Source of the DNA: Moringa oleifera
Lineage: Eukaryota > Streptophyta > Magnoliopsida > Brassicales > Moringaceae
Direction: 5' to 3'
Assembly (NCBI GenBank): GCA_021397835.1
Contig: JAJFZO010000896.1
Coordinates: forward strand, 4,256,501 to 4,320,500
DNA: 64,000 bases
The position numbers were made by a program, and so were the translations under genes. Below are positions 34,701 through 48,527 of the stretch, in pieces. The notes under the pieces are model-generated. The model made no database searches, was not told where the DNA came from, and worked only from the letters and a program-made list of their open reading frames with translations. The stretch's first letter is position 1. Every line of letters starts with the position of its first letter.

Positions 34701-37700
34701 GTTGTGGCTACCATGGAGTAGTTGCTAATGTGAGTAGTTGCTACTATGCAATCGCTAACGCTAGCAAACATCTGCGCTGCGTTACGCTATAGATGGCCCA
34801 GCAGTAGTAGATGGTGTAGGTAGACAGGAGGGTGGGCACTAAAATAGCCTAAAGATGGCCTAGCAGCACTAGTTGGTGTTAGTAGAGCCAAACAACTATT
34901 GAGGAAAAGTCGGTGGTGCAGGCAGACGCTCATACCAGCTTTGAGGGAACCTAACGATATCCTAGCTACTACTACGAGGCAATTGTTGGTATTGACAAAT
35001 GCTGGCACTAACACTAAGGGAACCCAAGGACTACTCAGCTATTATTGCGTGGCAGTTAGTGGTGTCGATTGATGCTAGTGCTAGCATCAGGGGAGCCTAG
35101 CAACGACCTAATGATAGTCGGTGGTACTAGGGGAGCCCACAACTACTACTAGGCAATCATTGACGTCGATAGACATCTTCATCGGGTTGCTCCAACGATG
35201 GCCTTATGTCATAAGAGGCATAGGTAAAAGAAAGGGCATGCGTTATAGGAGCCCAGTGACAGCCTAGTAACACTGGTTGGCATTGAGAGAATCCAATGAC
35301 AACTGTGAGGCAGTTGCTAGTGTTGGTAAATGCTCGAGTTAACTTCAAGGGAACCTAAAAACTACCCAGCTACTATTCAGAGTAGTAACTAGTGTTATTA
35401 GACACTAACGTAGGCACTAAGAGAACCTAAGGACTGCTTTCCTATTGTAGTAGGGCAATGGTTGCAGTCAGTAGACATTTATGGATCCTAGTGCCAGCAT
35501 TAGGGGAGCTCAATGACAATCCAGCTTTATGGAAATCATTAACTTCTCTGCTACAGTTGTAGTCTAGATGTCGATGTTGGCAGATGCCAACATCGCACTA
35601 AGGGCACCCAAGGACTGCACTGCTATTATTGCAAGGCAATTGCTAGTGTTAAGGCAATAGTGCTTGCACCGAGGCAGCCCAGTCAAGACCCAATAATAGT
35701 TACAGGCATTGGGAGAGACTTATGACTGCAGTTGGGCAGTCAATAACATTGAAAGATATTTGCATTGGGTTACCCCAACGATGGTCCAATGGCAGTTGCT
35801 CGAGCAAACAGGTGAGACGGCAAGCATTAGAACAGCCCAACAACGGCCTAGCAGTAGTAGTTGGCGTAGGAAATTCCTAACGACTATTGCACGAAAGTCG
35901 CTTGTGCTGACAAATGCTCACACTAATTTTAGAAAAACCTAAAGATTGCCCAGCTACTTCTATGGTATAGTTACTAGTGTCGGTAAACGTAAGTGCCAGC
36001 ACTAGAGGAGTCTAACAATGTCTCAGTGACTGACATTAGGAGAGCCTAATGATTGTTACTGGGTAATCATTGATGCAAATAGATGCCAAGGCCAACACAA
36101 CGGAAAAATAACAATGACCCAATGGCAATGACTAGCACTGGCAGACATCTGCTCTAGGTATCCTAGAGATGGCCCAATGAAAATTGCTAGCGTACGTAGA
36201 CGCATGGGCAAGTACTAGGGGACCTTAATGATGGCCTAGTAGTAGTGGTCAACATTAGGAGGGTGTAATGACTATTCCGTGGCAGTTGCTTACACAGGCA
36301 GATGCTCGTACCAACTTTAGGGGAATCCAATGATTGCCTAGCTAGTATAGCAGGGCAAGTACTAGAGCTAACAGATGCTAGTGCCAGTACTAACAGAATC
36401 GATGGACTATGTAGCTATTGCTTTGGGTTAACAAACAAATGCTCGCACAAGCACTGAGGGAGCCTAGTAATGACCCTATGATCATCACCGGCATAAAGAC
36501 AGCCCAACAATTACTACTAGGTAGTCATGATGTTGGTAGATGCTAGTGCCCATACTAAGGGATCTCAGCGATGACCCAATAGTAGTTGTTGGCATAGGCC
36601 AAACATCTATGCTGGGTTCCTTTTGTGATGGCTAACGATAGTCGCTTGCACTGATAGATGCAACAGTAACCATTAATCGAGCCCAATGACAGCCTAGTAG
36701 CTGTAGTTGGTATTGGAAGAGCCCAATGATGACTACGAGGGATTTGTTGGCACTGGCTAAAGCTCGTGATAGGCTTAAGGGAATTCAATGACTTTTGAGC
36801 TATTTTTGTGATACCGTAGCTCGTGTTTTGAAACGCTAATGCCAGCAGTAGGAGAGCCCAATGACGACCACGTCATAGTCGCTGGTGTTGGAAGAGCCCA
36901 ATAGCTACTGCAGGGCAATCATTAACATTGGTAGATGGCAACGTTAGCACTAGAGCACCTCAACAATGACTCAGTGATCGTCGCTGATGCAAGAAGACAT
37001 CAGCACTAGGTTCTTTTAGTGGTGGCCTAGCAACAATCACTACCATAAGTAGATGCGAGAGCAAGCACTAGAGGAGCCTAATGTTGACTTAGTAATAGTA
37101 GTAGGCACTAGGATAGCCCAATGACTTTTGTGGGGACGTTTTTCATGCTCGCAAATACTAGCACTAGAATTAAGGGAACCTAATGAATATCCAACTATTA
37201 TTGCATGGTGATTATAAGCGTTACTAGATGTTGGAGCTAACACTAAGGGAAACCAAGGCCGCTTCGCTATTATTGTAGGAAAGTTGCTGGTGTTGATAGA
37301 CGCTAGTGTTAGCACTAGGCTAGCCTACCGACAACCTAATGATAGTCACAGGCATCAGGAAAGCCTTACGACTCTTGTGAGGTAGTTGCTAATGCTCGCA
37401 CATGGCTTCACTAAATTGCCCTAACGATGGCCCAATCACAATTGTTGGTGCAGAAAGACAAAAGGTAAACGCTAGAGGAGCCCAATGGCTGCCTTACAGT
37501 AGTAGTTGGCATTGAGAGAGCCCAATGACTACTGCAAGGAAGTCGCTTACACTAGCAACTTCTTGTGCTAGCTATGGGGGAACACAACGACTGCCTTGTT
37601 ACTTTTATGATGCAGTTATTATGTTGGTAGACGCTAGTGCTAGCACCGAGGAAGCCTAATGATGACCCCATGATAGTTGTGGCATTGAGAGAGGCCAACG

Positions 37701-40700
37701 ACTATTGCTGGGTAGTCGTTGACGCTAGTAGATGCCAATGCAAGCATTAGGCAAGATTAGCGATGACCAAGCGACAGTCGCTGAAGTTGGCAGACATTTG
37801 CGTTAAATACAATGATGGCCAAATGGTAGTCACTATGCAGGTGAATTTAAGGACAAGCACCAGGGGACCTCAACAATGGCCTAGTAGTAGTGGTCAGCAC
37901 TGGGAAAGCCCAACGACTTCTGAGGAGCAGTTGCTGGCATTGGCACATGCTCGCACTAACTTTGGGGGAACCTAACAATCACCTAGCTATTGTTGTGGGG
38001 TAGTTGTTGGTGTTAGTAGATTCCAAGACCTATGCTAAGGGAATCTAGGGACTATCCAACTATTATTGCATGGTAGTTCTTGGTATCAGTAAACATTAGT
38101 GCTAGCACTAAGGAGCCAAGCAATGACACTATAATGGTCACTGGCGTAAAGAGAGCACAATGGACTATAACTGGGTAGTTGCTTACGGTTGTAGAAGCAA
38201 GTGCTAGCACTAAAAAATCTTAGCGATGACCTAGCGACACTTGTTCGACATTTGTGTCGGGTTCTACTAATGATGGCCTGATGATAATTGCTTATGCAAG
38301 CAGACATGACTGGAAGCACTGGACTAGCCCAACGATAGCCTAGCAGTAATAGTTACCATTCGGAGAGCCCTGCAATGAATATGAGGCATTTGCTAGTGCA
38401 GATAAATGCTTGCATTAGCTTCACGAGAACCCAATGACTGCCCAACTTTCTTTATAGTACAATTGCTAGCATCTATAGATGTTAGTGCCAGCACTAGGGG
38501 AGCCTAGTGATGACATCGTGATAATCATTAACATTAGGAAATCCCAACAACTGCTGCTGGGATATCGCAAAATTGGTAAATGGTAACGCTAGCATTAAAA
38601 CAGCTCAGCGACGACCTAGCGATAGTTATTGGCATTGGTAGACATCAACACTAGGTTCTCCTAGTGATGGCCCAACAGCTGTCGTTGGTGCATGTATACA
38701 CAAGGGTAAGCATTAGAAGGGTCAAATGACTGCTTTGCAATAGTAATAAGCACTAGGAGAGCCTAACAACTTATGCAGGCATATCGCTAGTGCAAGAAAA
38801 CATTCGCGCTAGCTTTGGAGAAACCCAACGACTGCCCATCTTGTTACATGGTAGTTAAAAGTGTTGGCAGACATTGGTACTAACACTAGAGGAACCCAAA
38901 GACTGCTTAGCCACTACTGCGGGGTGATTGCTAGTGTCGATAGCCAGTAGTGCTAGCATTGGGCAAGCCTAGCGCAACCTAATTATAGTCACTCGTGTTG
39001 GTAGAGCCTAACGATTGCTATTGGGTGACTGCAAATGCTGGCAGATGCGAGTGCTAGCACTGGTGGAGCTCAGCGATGACCCAGTGGTAGTCACTGACGC
39101 TGCTAAAGATCTGCACGAGGTTACCTTGATAATGACCCAATGACAATTACTGGCATAGGTAAACATGAGAGTAAGCACTAAATGAGCCCAATAATGGCCT
39201 AGAAGTTGTGTTTGGCACTGGGAGAGCCTAACGACGACTATAGAGAAGTCACTGGTGTTGGTAAACGCTTGTGCCAACTTTGGGGGAACTTAACGACTGC
39301 CCAGCTATAGTTGCAGGGTAGTTGCTAGTGTTAGTTGGCGTCGACGCTAGCATTAGGGGCATTAAAGGACTTTCGAGTAGTTAGTGCGGTGTAGATTCTG
39401 GTGTGAGTAAACGCTAGTGCAAGCAATAAAGGAGCCTAGTGATGACCCCATGATAATCACTAACATTGGGAAAGCCTAACAACTACTCTTGGAGAGTCAC
39501 TAGCACTAGCAAAGGCTAGTACCAACACGAAGGGAGCTCAGCAACAATGAAAAGAAAGCTGCAAGCATCGGTAGAGCCTTACGACTATTGCTGGGTAGTT
39601 ACTAGCCTGGGTAAACATCTGTACAGGGTTCACTTAGCGATGGCTAAGCAGCAGTAGTAGACAAAGGCAAATGCAAGGGCAAGCACTAGAAAAGCCAACA
39701 ACGACCTAGCAGTTGTAGTGGGTATTAAGAGTGCCCAATCATTACTGTAGGGAAGTTGTTTCATGCTAGAGTTCTTAGCGCCAACTTCGATGGCACCCAA
39801 TGGCTACCCAGCTACTATTGCAAGGTAGTAGGTGGTGTTGTGAACCTCAGTGCCTAGATTAAGGGAACTGAGTGACTGCTACGCTATTGGTACAGGGCAA
39901 TCGCTAGTGTCGATAAGCGCCAATTCTAGCATCGAGGGAGCCCAGCAATGACCCCACCAAAGTCGTTGGCGTTGGGAGAGCCCAGCGATTGCATCTATGT
40001 AGCATTAACATTGGTTGCAGCTAGCGCCACCACTGGAAGAGCTTAGCGATGACCCAAAAATAGTCATTGGCACTCGCAAACATCTGCGCTTGGTTCCCTC
40101 AGTGATGGTCCAGTGACTATTGCTGGTGTAGGTACACATGAGGGCATGCATTAGAAGAGCCTAATGATAGCTTAATAGTAGTAATTGACGTTTAAAGAGC
40201 CTAATGATTATTGCAAAATAGTCGTTAGAGCTAGAAAATATTAGCTCCAGCTTTGGGGGAACCCAAAGACTACCTAGCTACTGCTCCGGGGTACATGGTA
40301 GTGTTGGTACATGCTGGTGCTAACACTAAAAGAACCCAAGGATTACCTAATCATTAATGTAGAAGAGTTACTGGTGTGAGTAGATGTTAGTGCCAGCACT
40401 GAAAGAACCCAAAGGTAACCTTGTAGTAGTGGTTAGTGTTGGGAGAGCCCAACTACTCCTGTAGAACAGCCCCAAGTGCTGGCATACATTAGCGCCAGCT
40501 TTGGGGGAACCCAATAACTGCCTTACTATGACTTCACAGCAGTTGTTGGGGGTCATCAATGCTAGTGCTAGGTTCGAGGGAGCCTAGGGCTAGCCACATA
40601 ATTATCACTCATGTTGTGAGAGTCCAATGACTACTGTTCAACGGTCGTTGGCACTTTTTCAGGCCAATGCTGCATTGGAAGAACTTAGCAACAATGACCT

Positions 40701-40808
40701 AATGATAGTTGCAAAAGTTGGGAGAGCCTTACGACTACTATTTGGTAGTTGCTAACGCTAGTAAACATCTGCACTAGGTTCCCCCAGCGATGGCTAAGGG
40801 GCAACTGC

Positions 40809-40824
40809 AAAAAAAAAAAAAAAA
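40809..40824 (+). repeat. A16 homopolymer within satellite A
   Basis: A run of 16 A interrupts a satellite A unit just before ACTAGACACGAGAGCAAGC. No retroposed sequence precedes it, so slippage expansion within the satellite is more likely than a SINE or LINE tail. Confidence 0.8.
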
Positions 40825-42962
40825 CTAGACACGAGAGCAAGCGCTGAAGGAGCCCAACAATGGTCTAGCAGTTGTAGTAGGTATTGAGAGAGCCCAACAA
40901 TTACTACGAGGATGTTATAGTGCTAGCAGACACTAGTGCTAGCCTTGTAGGAGGCTAGGGACTACTCCATGATAGTTGTTAGCATTATGAGAGCCTAACA
41001 ACTGTTGTTGGGCAGTCATTGGTGCTGTTTGAGGTCATTGCAGGACTTGGGGAGCTTTGCGATGACTTAACAGAGGTCACTAGCACTGACAGACATTTGA
41101 ATGAGGTTCCCTCAATAATAGCCCAGTTGTGGTTACTAGCATCGATATATGCAATGAAAAGCACTAGTAGAGCGAAAATAATAGCCTAGCAATAGTTTTT
41201 GATGTTAGAAGAGCCCAACGATTGCACAACAGTTCTTAGTGTTGGCAAAAGGTAACGTCATGACTAAGGGAACCCTAAGATTGCCTGGCTAGTACTACGA
41301 GGTAGTGTTGGTGTTAGTAGACAATAGGGCTAACATCAATGGAGCCTTGCGATGTCTTGATGACAGCTGCTGGCACTGAAAGTGGCTAACGGCTGCTGCT
41401 TGATAATCGCTAGTGGTTTTTGAGGCTAGTGCCAACATTAGGGAGCTCAGTGGTAAACTAGCAGTAGTTATAGGTGCTAGCAAACATTTGCACTTATTTC
41501 CCTCAATGATGGCCCAGCGATAATCACTAGCACAGGTAGACGTATGGGCAAGCATTTGAAAATCCCAACAATGACCTTATAGTAGTAATTGGTGATAGGA
41601 AAGCCTAACAACTACCCAACCACTCCTGTAGGGCAATTACTCGTGTTAGCAAAAGTAAGTGCCAACCCTAGGGAACCGAAGGATTGCCTAGCTATTGCTG
41701 CAAAGCAATGGCTGCGAGGTAATTGTTAGTGTCTGTAGATACTAGTGTTAGCAGTAGGGAAATCAATGAAAACATAATGGCATTTGTTGGTGTTGGCAAA
41801 CATTTTCACTTGATTCCCCTAATGCCATCACTAGAGGAACTCAGAGATGACCCCATGGAAGTCATTGGCACTAGTTGATATCTGCGTTGGGTTTCCCCAA
41901 CGATGGCTAGCAATAATCGCTAGAGAAGACAGATAAAAAGAAAGCACTAAAGGAGCCTACAAAGGCCTTGCGGCAGTAGGTGGCACTAGGAGAGCCCAAT
42001 GACTATTATGAGGAAGTCATTAGTGTTGGCAAATGCTAGCACCAACCTTGGAGGAACCCAATGATTGCCAAGCTACTATTGTAAGACACTTGTTATGGCA
42101 AGGTGATGTTAGTGCCAACACTAGGGGAACCTAAGGACTGCCCAGTTATTGCTTCAGGGTAGTTACTAGTATCAGTAGACGCTAGCACTAGCACCAGCAC
42201 CGAGGGACCCAATGATGGCCCTATGATAGTCACTAATGTATGGATAGACCAAACACTACTACTAAGAAGTCATTAGAGCTAGTAAATGCCAACCTATCAT
42301 CGGAGAGAGCTCAGAGATGACCTAACAGTAATCACTATCGCTGGTAGACATCTGCATTCAATTCCTTTAGTGATGGCCCTGCGGCATTCGTTGGAGTAAG
42401 CAGGTGCGAGGGTGAACATTAAGAAGCCTAATGATGGCCTAGTAATTGCTATAAGGAAGTTGTTGGAGCATGCTAATCCTAGCATTGGGGAGCCTAGTGA
42501 CTGCCTCATAACTATCGCTCGGGTTCGGTAAGCCCCTTGATAGTCATTAGTGTTAAGTGAGCCCAATGACTGTTGATAGGTAATCACTAGCATTGGCAAA
42601 TGTGAGCTCAACAATGGCCCAACGTTAGACACCCACACTAGTAAATATTCGCGTTAGGTTCCCTCAGCGATGGCCTAATGGTAGTCCTTGGCGTAAGTAG
42701 ACACAAACACAATCACCAGAGGAGCCCAACGATGGTCTAGCAGCAGCAATTAGCATTAGGAAAGCCTATCGACTATTGTAGGGAAGTCATTTCTGTTAGC
42801 TGACAATTACACTAGTTTTAAAGGGACCCAATGACTGCCCAGCTACTGTTATAAGGCAATTATTAGCGCTGGCAAACGCTAGTGCATGCAGCAATAGAAC
42901 CCACAGATTTTTGAAATTTTGCCACAAGGCAGTTTTTGCTATTGGAAGACTCTTGTGTTAGC

Positions 42963-45900
42963 ATAGATGGGGCCTAATGATGACCTCATAATAGTCGCTA
43001 TTATTAAGAAAGCCCAATGATTACTGTGTGCAGTCATTAACAATGGGAAATGCCAGCGCTAGCATTATGGGAGCTCAATGATAACCTATGACAGTCACTA
43101 TCGTAAGAAGACATCTTTGCTGGGTTCCCCTAAAGATGGCTCAATAGTAGTCACTGGCTCACTTAGTCACCAGAGAAAGTGTTAGAGGAGCCCAACAACA
43201 ACCTAGCAATAGTAGTTAGCATTGGGAGAAGCTAATGACTAATGTGTGGAAGTCGCTGATGTTGGCAGACATTCTTACCAACTTTGGGGCAACCAAACGA
43301 CTACACAACTACTACAGTGAGTCTGTTGCTGGTGTTGGCAAACATCAATGCCAACACTAAGGGAACCTAGGGACATCACAACGGGGTAGTTGCTAGTATC
43401 GATAGATGCTATCAATATTGGTGAAGCCTCATGGTGACTCTATGACAGTTGTTGGCATTGGTAGAGCCCAATAATTGTTGTTGGGCAATCGCTGACGTTG
43501 AAAGAGGCAAACATCATCACTAGGGGAGGTTAGTGATGACCCAGCGACACTCGCTTGCATTGATAGACATCAATGCTAAGTTCCTCCAATGATGGCAGCA
43601 ATCACTAACATAGGCAGACACAAAGAAAGCACTAAAGGAGACTAATATTGGCCAAGTAGTAGTAGTTGGCACTGAAAAAGCCCAATGAATCTTATTGGGC
43701 AGTCGTTGGGGCTAAAAGATGCTAACACCAGCTTTAGAAGAACCTAACCACTGTCGAGCTCCTGCTACGAAGCAGTTGAAGCTGTTGGTTAATGCTAACG
43801 CTAATGCTAGGAGAACCTTGGACTGCCTAACTATTGTTGTAGGGCAGTTGTTGGTGTTGATAAATGCCAATTCTAACACTAGGGGAGCCCAATTCTAACA
43901 TTGGGAAAGACCAATAATTGGTGCAAAGAAGTCACTAGTGGTAGTAGACGCTCAGCTAGCTTTAGGGAAATCCAATGACTGCCCAACTACTACTACGGGG
44001 CAAATGTTGGTGTCAGTAGACACTTGTGCTAGCACTGAGGGAAACTAAGGATGACCTTATGATAGTCGCTGGTATTGTGAGAGCCCAACGATTACATTGG
44101 GCAATCGCTAGCATTGGTATTAGCCAGCACCATCACTAGGGGTCTCTACGATGACTTAACAGTAATCCTGGCATTGATAGAGATCTACACTCAGATCCCC
44201 TATTAATGGCCTAGTGGACATCGCTGGTGCAACCAGACGTGAGGCTAAGCACTAAACAAGGCCAACGAGGGTCTAGTAGTGGTAATTGAGATTGATAGAG
44301 CCTAACAATTTCTACAAAAAATATTACTAGTGGTGGCAAATCTCAACACTAACTTTAGAGGAAGCTAGTGACTACCAACTACTAGTATAGAGCAGTTGCT
44401 GGTGTTGACAACTACTAGTGCTTGCGTTAGGAGAATCTTGGAACTGCCTAACTACTGCTGCGGGGAAGTTACTGGTGTCGGTAAACGCCAGTGCTAGAAT
44501 CGACGGAGCCCAACGACGTCCCTATGATAGTCACTAGCATAAAAAGAGCCCAATGTGTATGGCTCGTAGTTTCTGATGTTGTTTAAATCAGTGCCAACAT
44601 TAAGGGAGCTCAACGACGACCTAGTGACAGTCGCTAGCGCTAGTATACATCTTCTGTAAATTTTTCAAATGATGGCCCAACGACAGTTACTTACACAAGT
44701 AGACACTGAGAAAAGCGATTAGGGAGACCAACGAAGGTATAGTAGTAGTAATTGGAGTTACGAAAGACCGACGACTATTATAGGGCAATCGTTCGTGTTG
44801 GTAGACATTAGCACTAGCTTTGGGGGAAACCCACGATTGTCTAGCTACTATAGTGGGGAAGTTGCTAGTGTTATAAGACACGAACGACAACACTAGTGAA
44901 ATCCAAGGGTTACTTAGCTGTTGCTGTGGGGTAGTTACTAGTGTTAGTTGACACTAATGCTAGCATGAGGGCCACCCAGCAATGACCCCATGATAATCAT
45001 TAGCATTAGAAGAGCCCATTGACTGCGATTAAGAAGTCCTTAATACATGTAGATGCCAACACCAGCACTAAGACAACGTAACGATGACCCAATGACAGTC
45101 ATTGGCATTGGCAAACATCTACACTGGGTTCCCTCAATGATGCATAAGCGATGATCACTAACATAAATAGACGCAAAGGTAAGAACTAGAGTAGGCCAAT
45201 GATTGCCTAGCAGCAGTAGTGGGTATTGGGAGATCCCAACGACTCTTGTGTAACAGTCAATGGTGCTTGTAAACACTATCACCAGCTTTGATAGAACCCA
45301 ATAACTGCCGAGCTACAGTTGAAAGGTAGTAGCTTATGTTGGCAAATGCCAATGCCCACACTAGAACCTAACGACTGCTCATCTATTTCTATTGGGCAGT
45401 TGTTGGTATCAGTAAATGCTAGTTCCTAGTACTAGGGGAGCCAACGATGACCCTATCACAGTTGTTGGCATTAAAAGAGCCCAATGACTACTATTAGGTA
45501 GTTGGTGAACAAAAAAAGGTAACTATCATGCCCTTGTCTGATTCACTGGTAGAAGCCAAACCCAGCATTAGAGGATCCCAATGACTTCCCAACTACTATT
45601 AAGGCATAGTTACTAGTGCTCGTAGACATTAACACCAGCTTTGGAAGTAACTCAACAATTGCCTAGCTACTACTGTGAGGTAGTTACTAGTGTTGGTAAA
45701 CACGAGCGCCCACACTAAGAAAACCTGGGAACTGGCCAACTATTGGTGTAGGGTAGTTACTAGTGTCTATAAATGCTAGTGCTAGCATTATGAGAGCCTA
45801 GTGACATCACCACGATAGTTACTACCGTTGGTACAGCCCAACGACTACTGTTGTGTAGTCGTTGGAGTTGTTTAAGGCCAGTGCCAACACTAAGGGAGCT

Positions 45901-48527
45901 CTTCAATGACCTAGTGGTAGTGGCTGACACTAGCAAATATTTACACAGTGCTCCCTTAATAATGCCCCAATAATAGTCCCTAGCGCAAGTAGACACTAAT
46001 GCTAGCTTTTGGGCAATCGCTAAGAGAGCCCAATGATTATTGCAGGGTAATCACTCGTAATGGGAGATACTAGTGCCAACTTTGGAGGTAATCAACGACT
46101 ACCCAGCTGCTATAGAAATGAAGTTGTTAGTATTAGTAGATGCCAATGCTAGTACTAAGGGAACTTAAGGGCTGCCTAACTATTATTGTGGGGCAAGTGC
46201 TACTGTCAGTAGACACTAATACTTGGATCGGGGTGCCCAACAATGACCCTACCACAGTTGCCGGTATTGGCAAAGTCCAACAACGATTGCTGGGTAAGTC
46301 ATTGATATTGGTAGAAGCCAACACTAGCAAGAAAGGAGCTCAACAATAACCCAATGAGAGTCACTCACACTAGCAAATGTCTACATTGAGTTCCCTCAAA
46401 GATGGATAAGAACGATCGTTGGAGCTCGTAGACGTGAGGGCAAGCACTAGAGCAATCCAATGACGATCTAATAGTAGAAGTTGGTATCGAGGAAAGCCTA
46501 ACAACAGCTACAAGGGAACCGCTGGTGCTTGTAGACATTACCGCTAGCTTTAAGGGCACCTAACGACTATCCAGCTACTGTTGTGAGGCTATTGCTAGTG
46601 TTGACTAATATGAGCACGAGCATTAACGAAACCTAAAAACTACTTAACTATTATTATGGTAGTTGGTGAGATTGGTAAATGGTAGCTTTAGCTCTAAAGG
46701 AACCTAGGGATGCCCCAAGACAATCGCTGGCCAAGCCTAACGACCACTACTGGGTAGTTGTTAACGGCGGTAGAAAGGCTGCACCAACATTAGAAGAGCT
46801 TAGTGCTGACCTTACGACACTTGTCGACACTGGCAGACATGAAGACTAGCACGAGAGAGCACAACAACTGCACGGTAAGTCACTAGTAGTGGTAGACACT
46901 AGAGTCAGCATTGGGGGAACCTAATGATTGCATAGCCACTATTGTTAGATAGTTGCTAGGTTGGTAAATGCTACCTCCAGTACTAGAGCCTAACGACTGC
47001 TCATCTGTTGCTACGGGGCAGTTGTTGGTGTTGTTAAACATAAACACTAGCACGAGGGAGCCCAATGACGGTCCCATGATTGTTGCTAGCGTTTGGTGAG
47101 CCTAACGACTGCAACAAGGCAGTTAGTAGTGTTGGTAGTCACTAATACCAACATTAAGGAAGCTTAGCAACTGCCTAATGGTAGTCACTTGTGTTAGCAG
47201 ATATCTTCTGTGGATTTCCCGAGCGATGGCCCAACGATGATCTTTGGCATAGGTAGATGCGAGGACAAGAACTAGTGGAGCCTAACCGTGGCCTAATGGG
47301 AGTAGTTGGCATTGGAAGAGCCTAACGACTACTATAAGGAAGTCATAACTGTTGGTACTCATTACCACTAACTTTAAGGGAGCCCAATGACTGCCCAGCT
47401 ACTATTGCGATGCAGTAGTTGGCATTGGTAAAAGCTAGCGTCAACGCCAAGGAACCTAAGGACTGTCGAGCTATTATCTTAGGATAGTTCTTCGTGTCGA
47501 TATACGCTAGCACTAGCATTAGGAGAGCCCAACTATGACTCCAGGACAGTCAATATCATTGTGAAAGTCCAACAACTGTTGTTGGATAATCACTGATGCA
47601 ACAACTGTCACTGTATTGGGTGCTTCACAATGACCCAACAACTATCATTGGTATTGGGGGACATTTATGCTAGATTCCTTTAAACAATGGCATAACCGCA
47701 GTTGTTGGTGCAGGTAAATGCAAAGATAAGCACTGATGGAGCTTAATCATAGAGTGGTAAAGGTAGCGAGCATTAAAAAAGCCTAACAATTAGTACAGGA
47801 AAGTCGCTGGCATAGGTAGACATGAGGACAAGCATCAAAAAAGCCCAAAAATGGCTAATAGTTGGCGATAGGATAGTCTAATGATAGCTAGGGGTGTACG
47901 CTAGGATAGCCCAATAACTACTATGGGAAAGTCTTTAATGTTGGCAAACACTTGCACTAGCTTTGAAGGAACCCAAATGACTACCCAGCTACTGCTATGA
48001 GGCGATGGTTAGTGCGGGCAGACGTTGATCCCTGTACTAGAGGAACCCAAGGATTGCTCAGCTATTGCTGCGTGGCATTTGGTGGTGTTGGTAGATGCTA
48101 GTGCTAACGCTGAGGGAGACCAATGACAACTCAATGATAGTCGTTGGCATTCTCGTTGGCATTTGGGAGCCCAACAACTTTGATAGGCAGTCATTGATGT
48201 TTGTACACACTCGTATTAGGTTGCCTTAGCGATGGCCCTATGGCAGTCGTAGGTGCAAGTGGATGAGAGGGCAAGCATTAGAGGAACTCAACGATGGCCT
48301 AGCAGCAGTTGTTGGCATTGAGAGAGAAATTCGACAGGTACGAAGAAGATGTAGGTGTTGGCAGGTGCTCGTGCCTGCTTTCAAAAAACCCAACGACTAC
48401 CTAACTGCTGATGCGAGACAGTCTCTAGTGTTGGTATACGTCAGTGCCAGCAGTAAGAGAACAAATGGACTTCCGAACATTTGCTGTAAGGTTGTTGCTT
48501 TTATCGATAGATGTCAATGCTCTCATA
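42963..48527. repeat. 5.57 kb higher-order duplication, copy 1
   Basis: A long run of satellite A units repeated in the same order at 48528-54105. Shared private features include GGCCTAATGATGACC with CGCTATTATT (42970/48530), GGCTCACTTA (about 43160/48717), GACATCACAACG/GACATCACAGCA (about 43375/48930), GAAAAGCGATTAGGGAGACC (44711, matched at about 50320), and CATTCTCGTTGGCATT (about 48147/53738). Offset stays 5.53-5.59 kb over the whole length. Copies differ mainly by transitions. Confidence 0.85.
45509..45544. other. 35 bp non-satellite insertion in duplication copy 1
   Basis: Between GGTAGTTGGTGA and GGTAGAAGCC, copy 1 has about 35 extra bases starting ACAAAAAAAGG that are absent from the matching position in copy 2 (about 51110) and from other satellite A units. 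Likely filler DNA from break repair or the scar of a small insertion. Confidence 0.55.

Noticed and set aside
40809..40824. A16 run as the tail of a retroposed SINE or LINE
   Set aside because: The flanking sequence on both sides is ordinary satellite A with no inserted body or target-site duplication.
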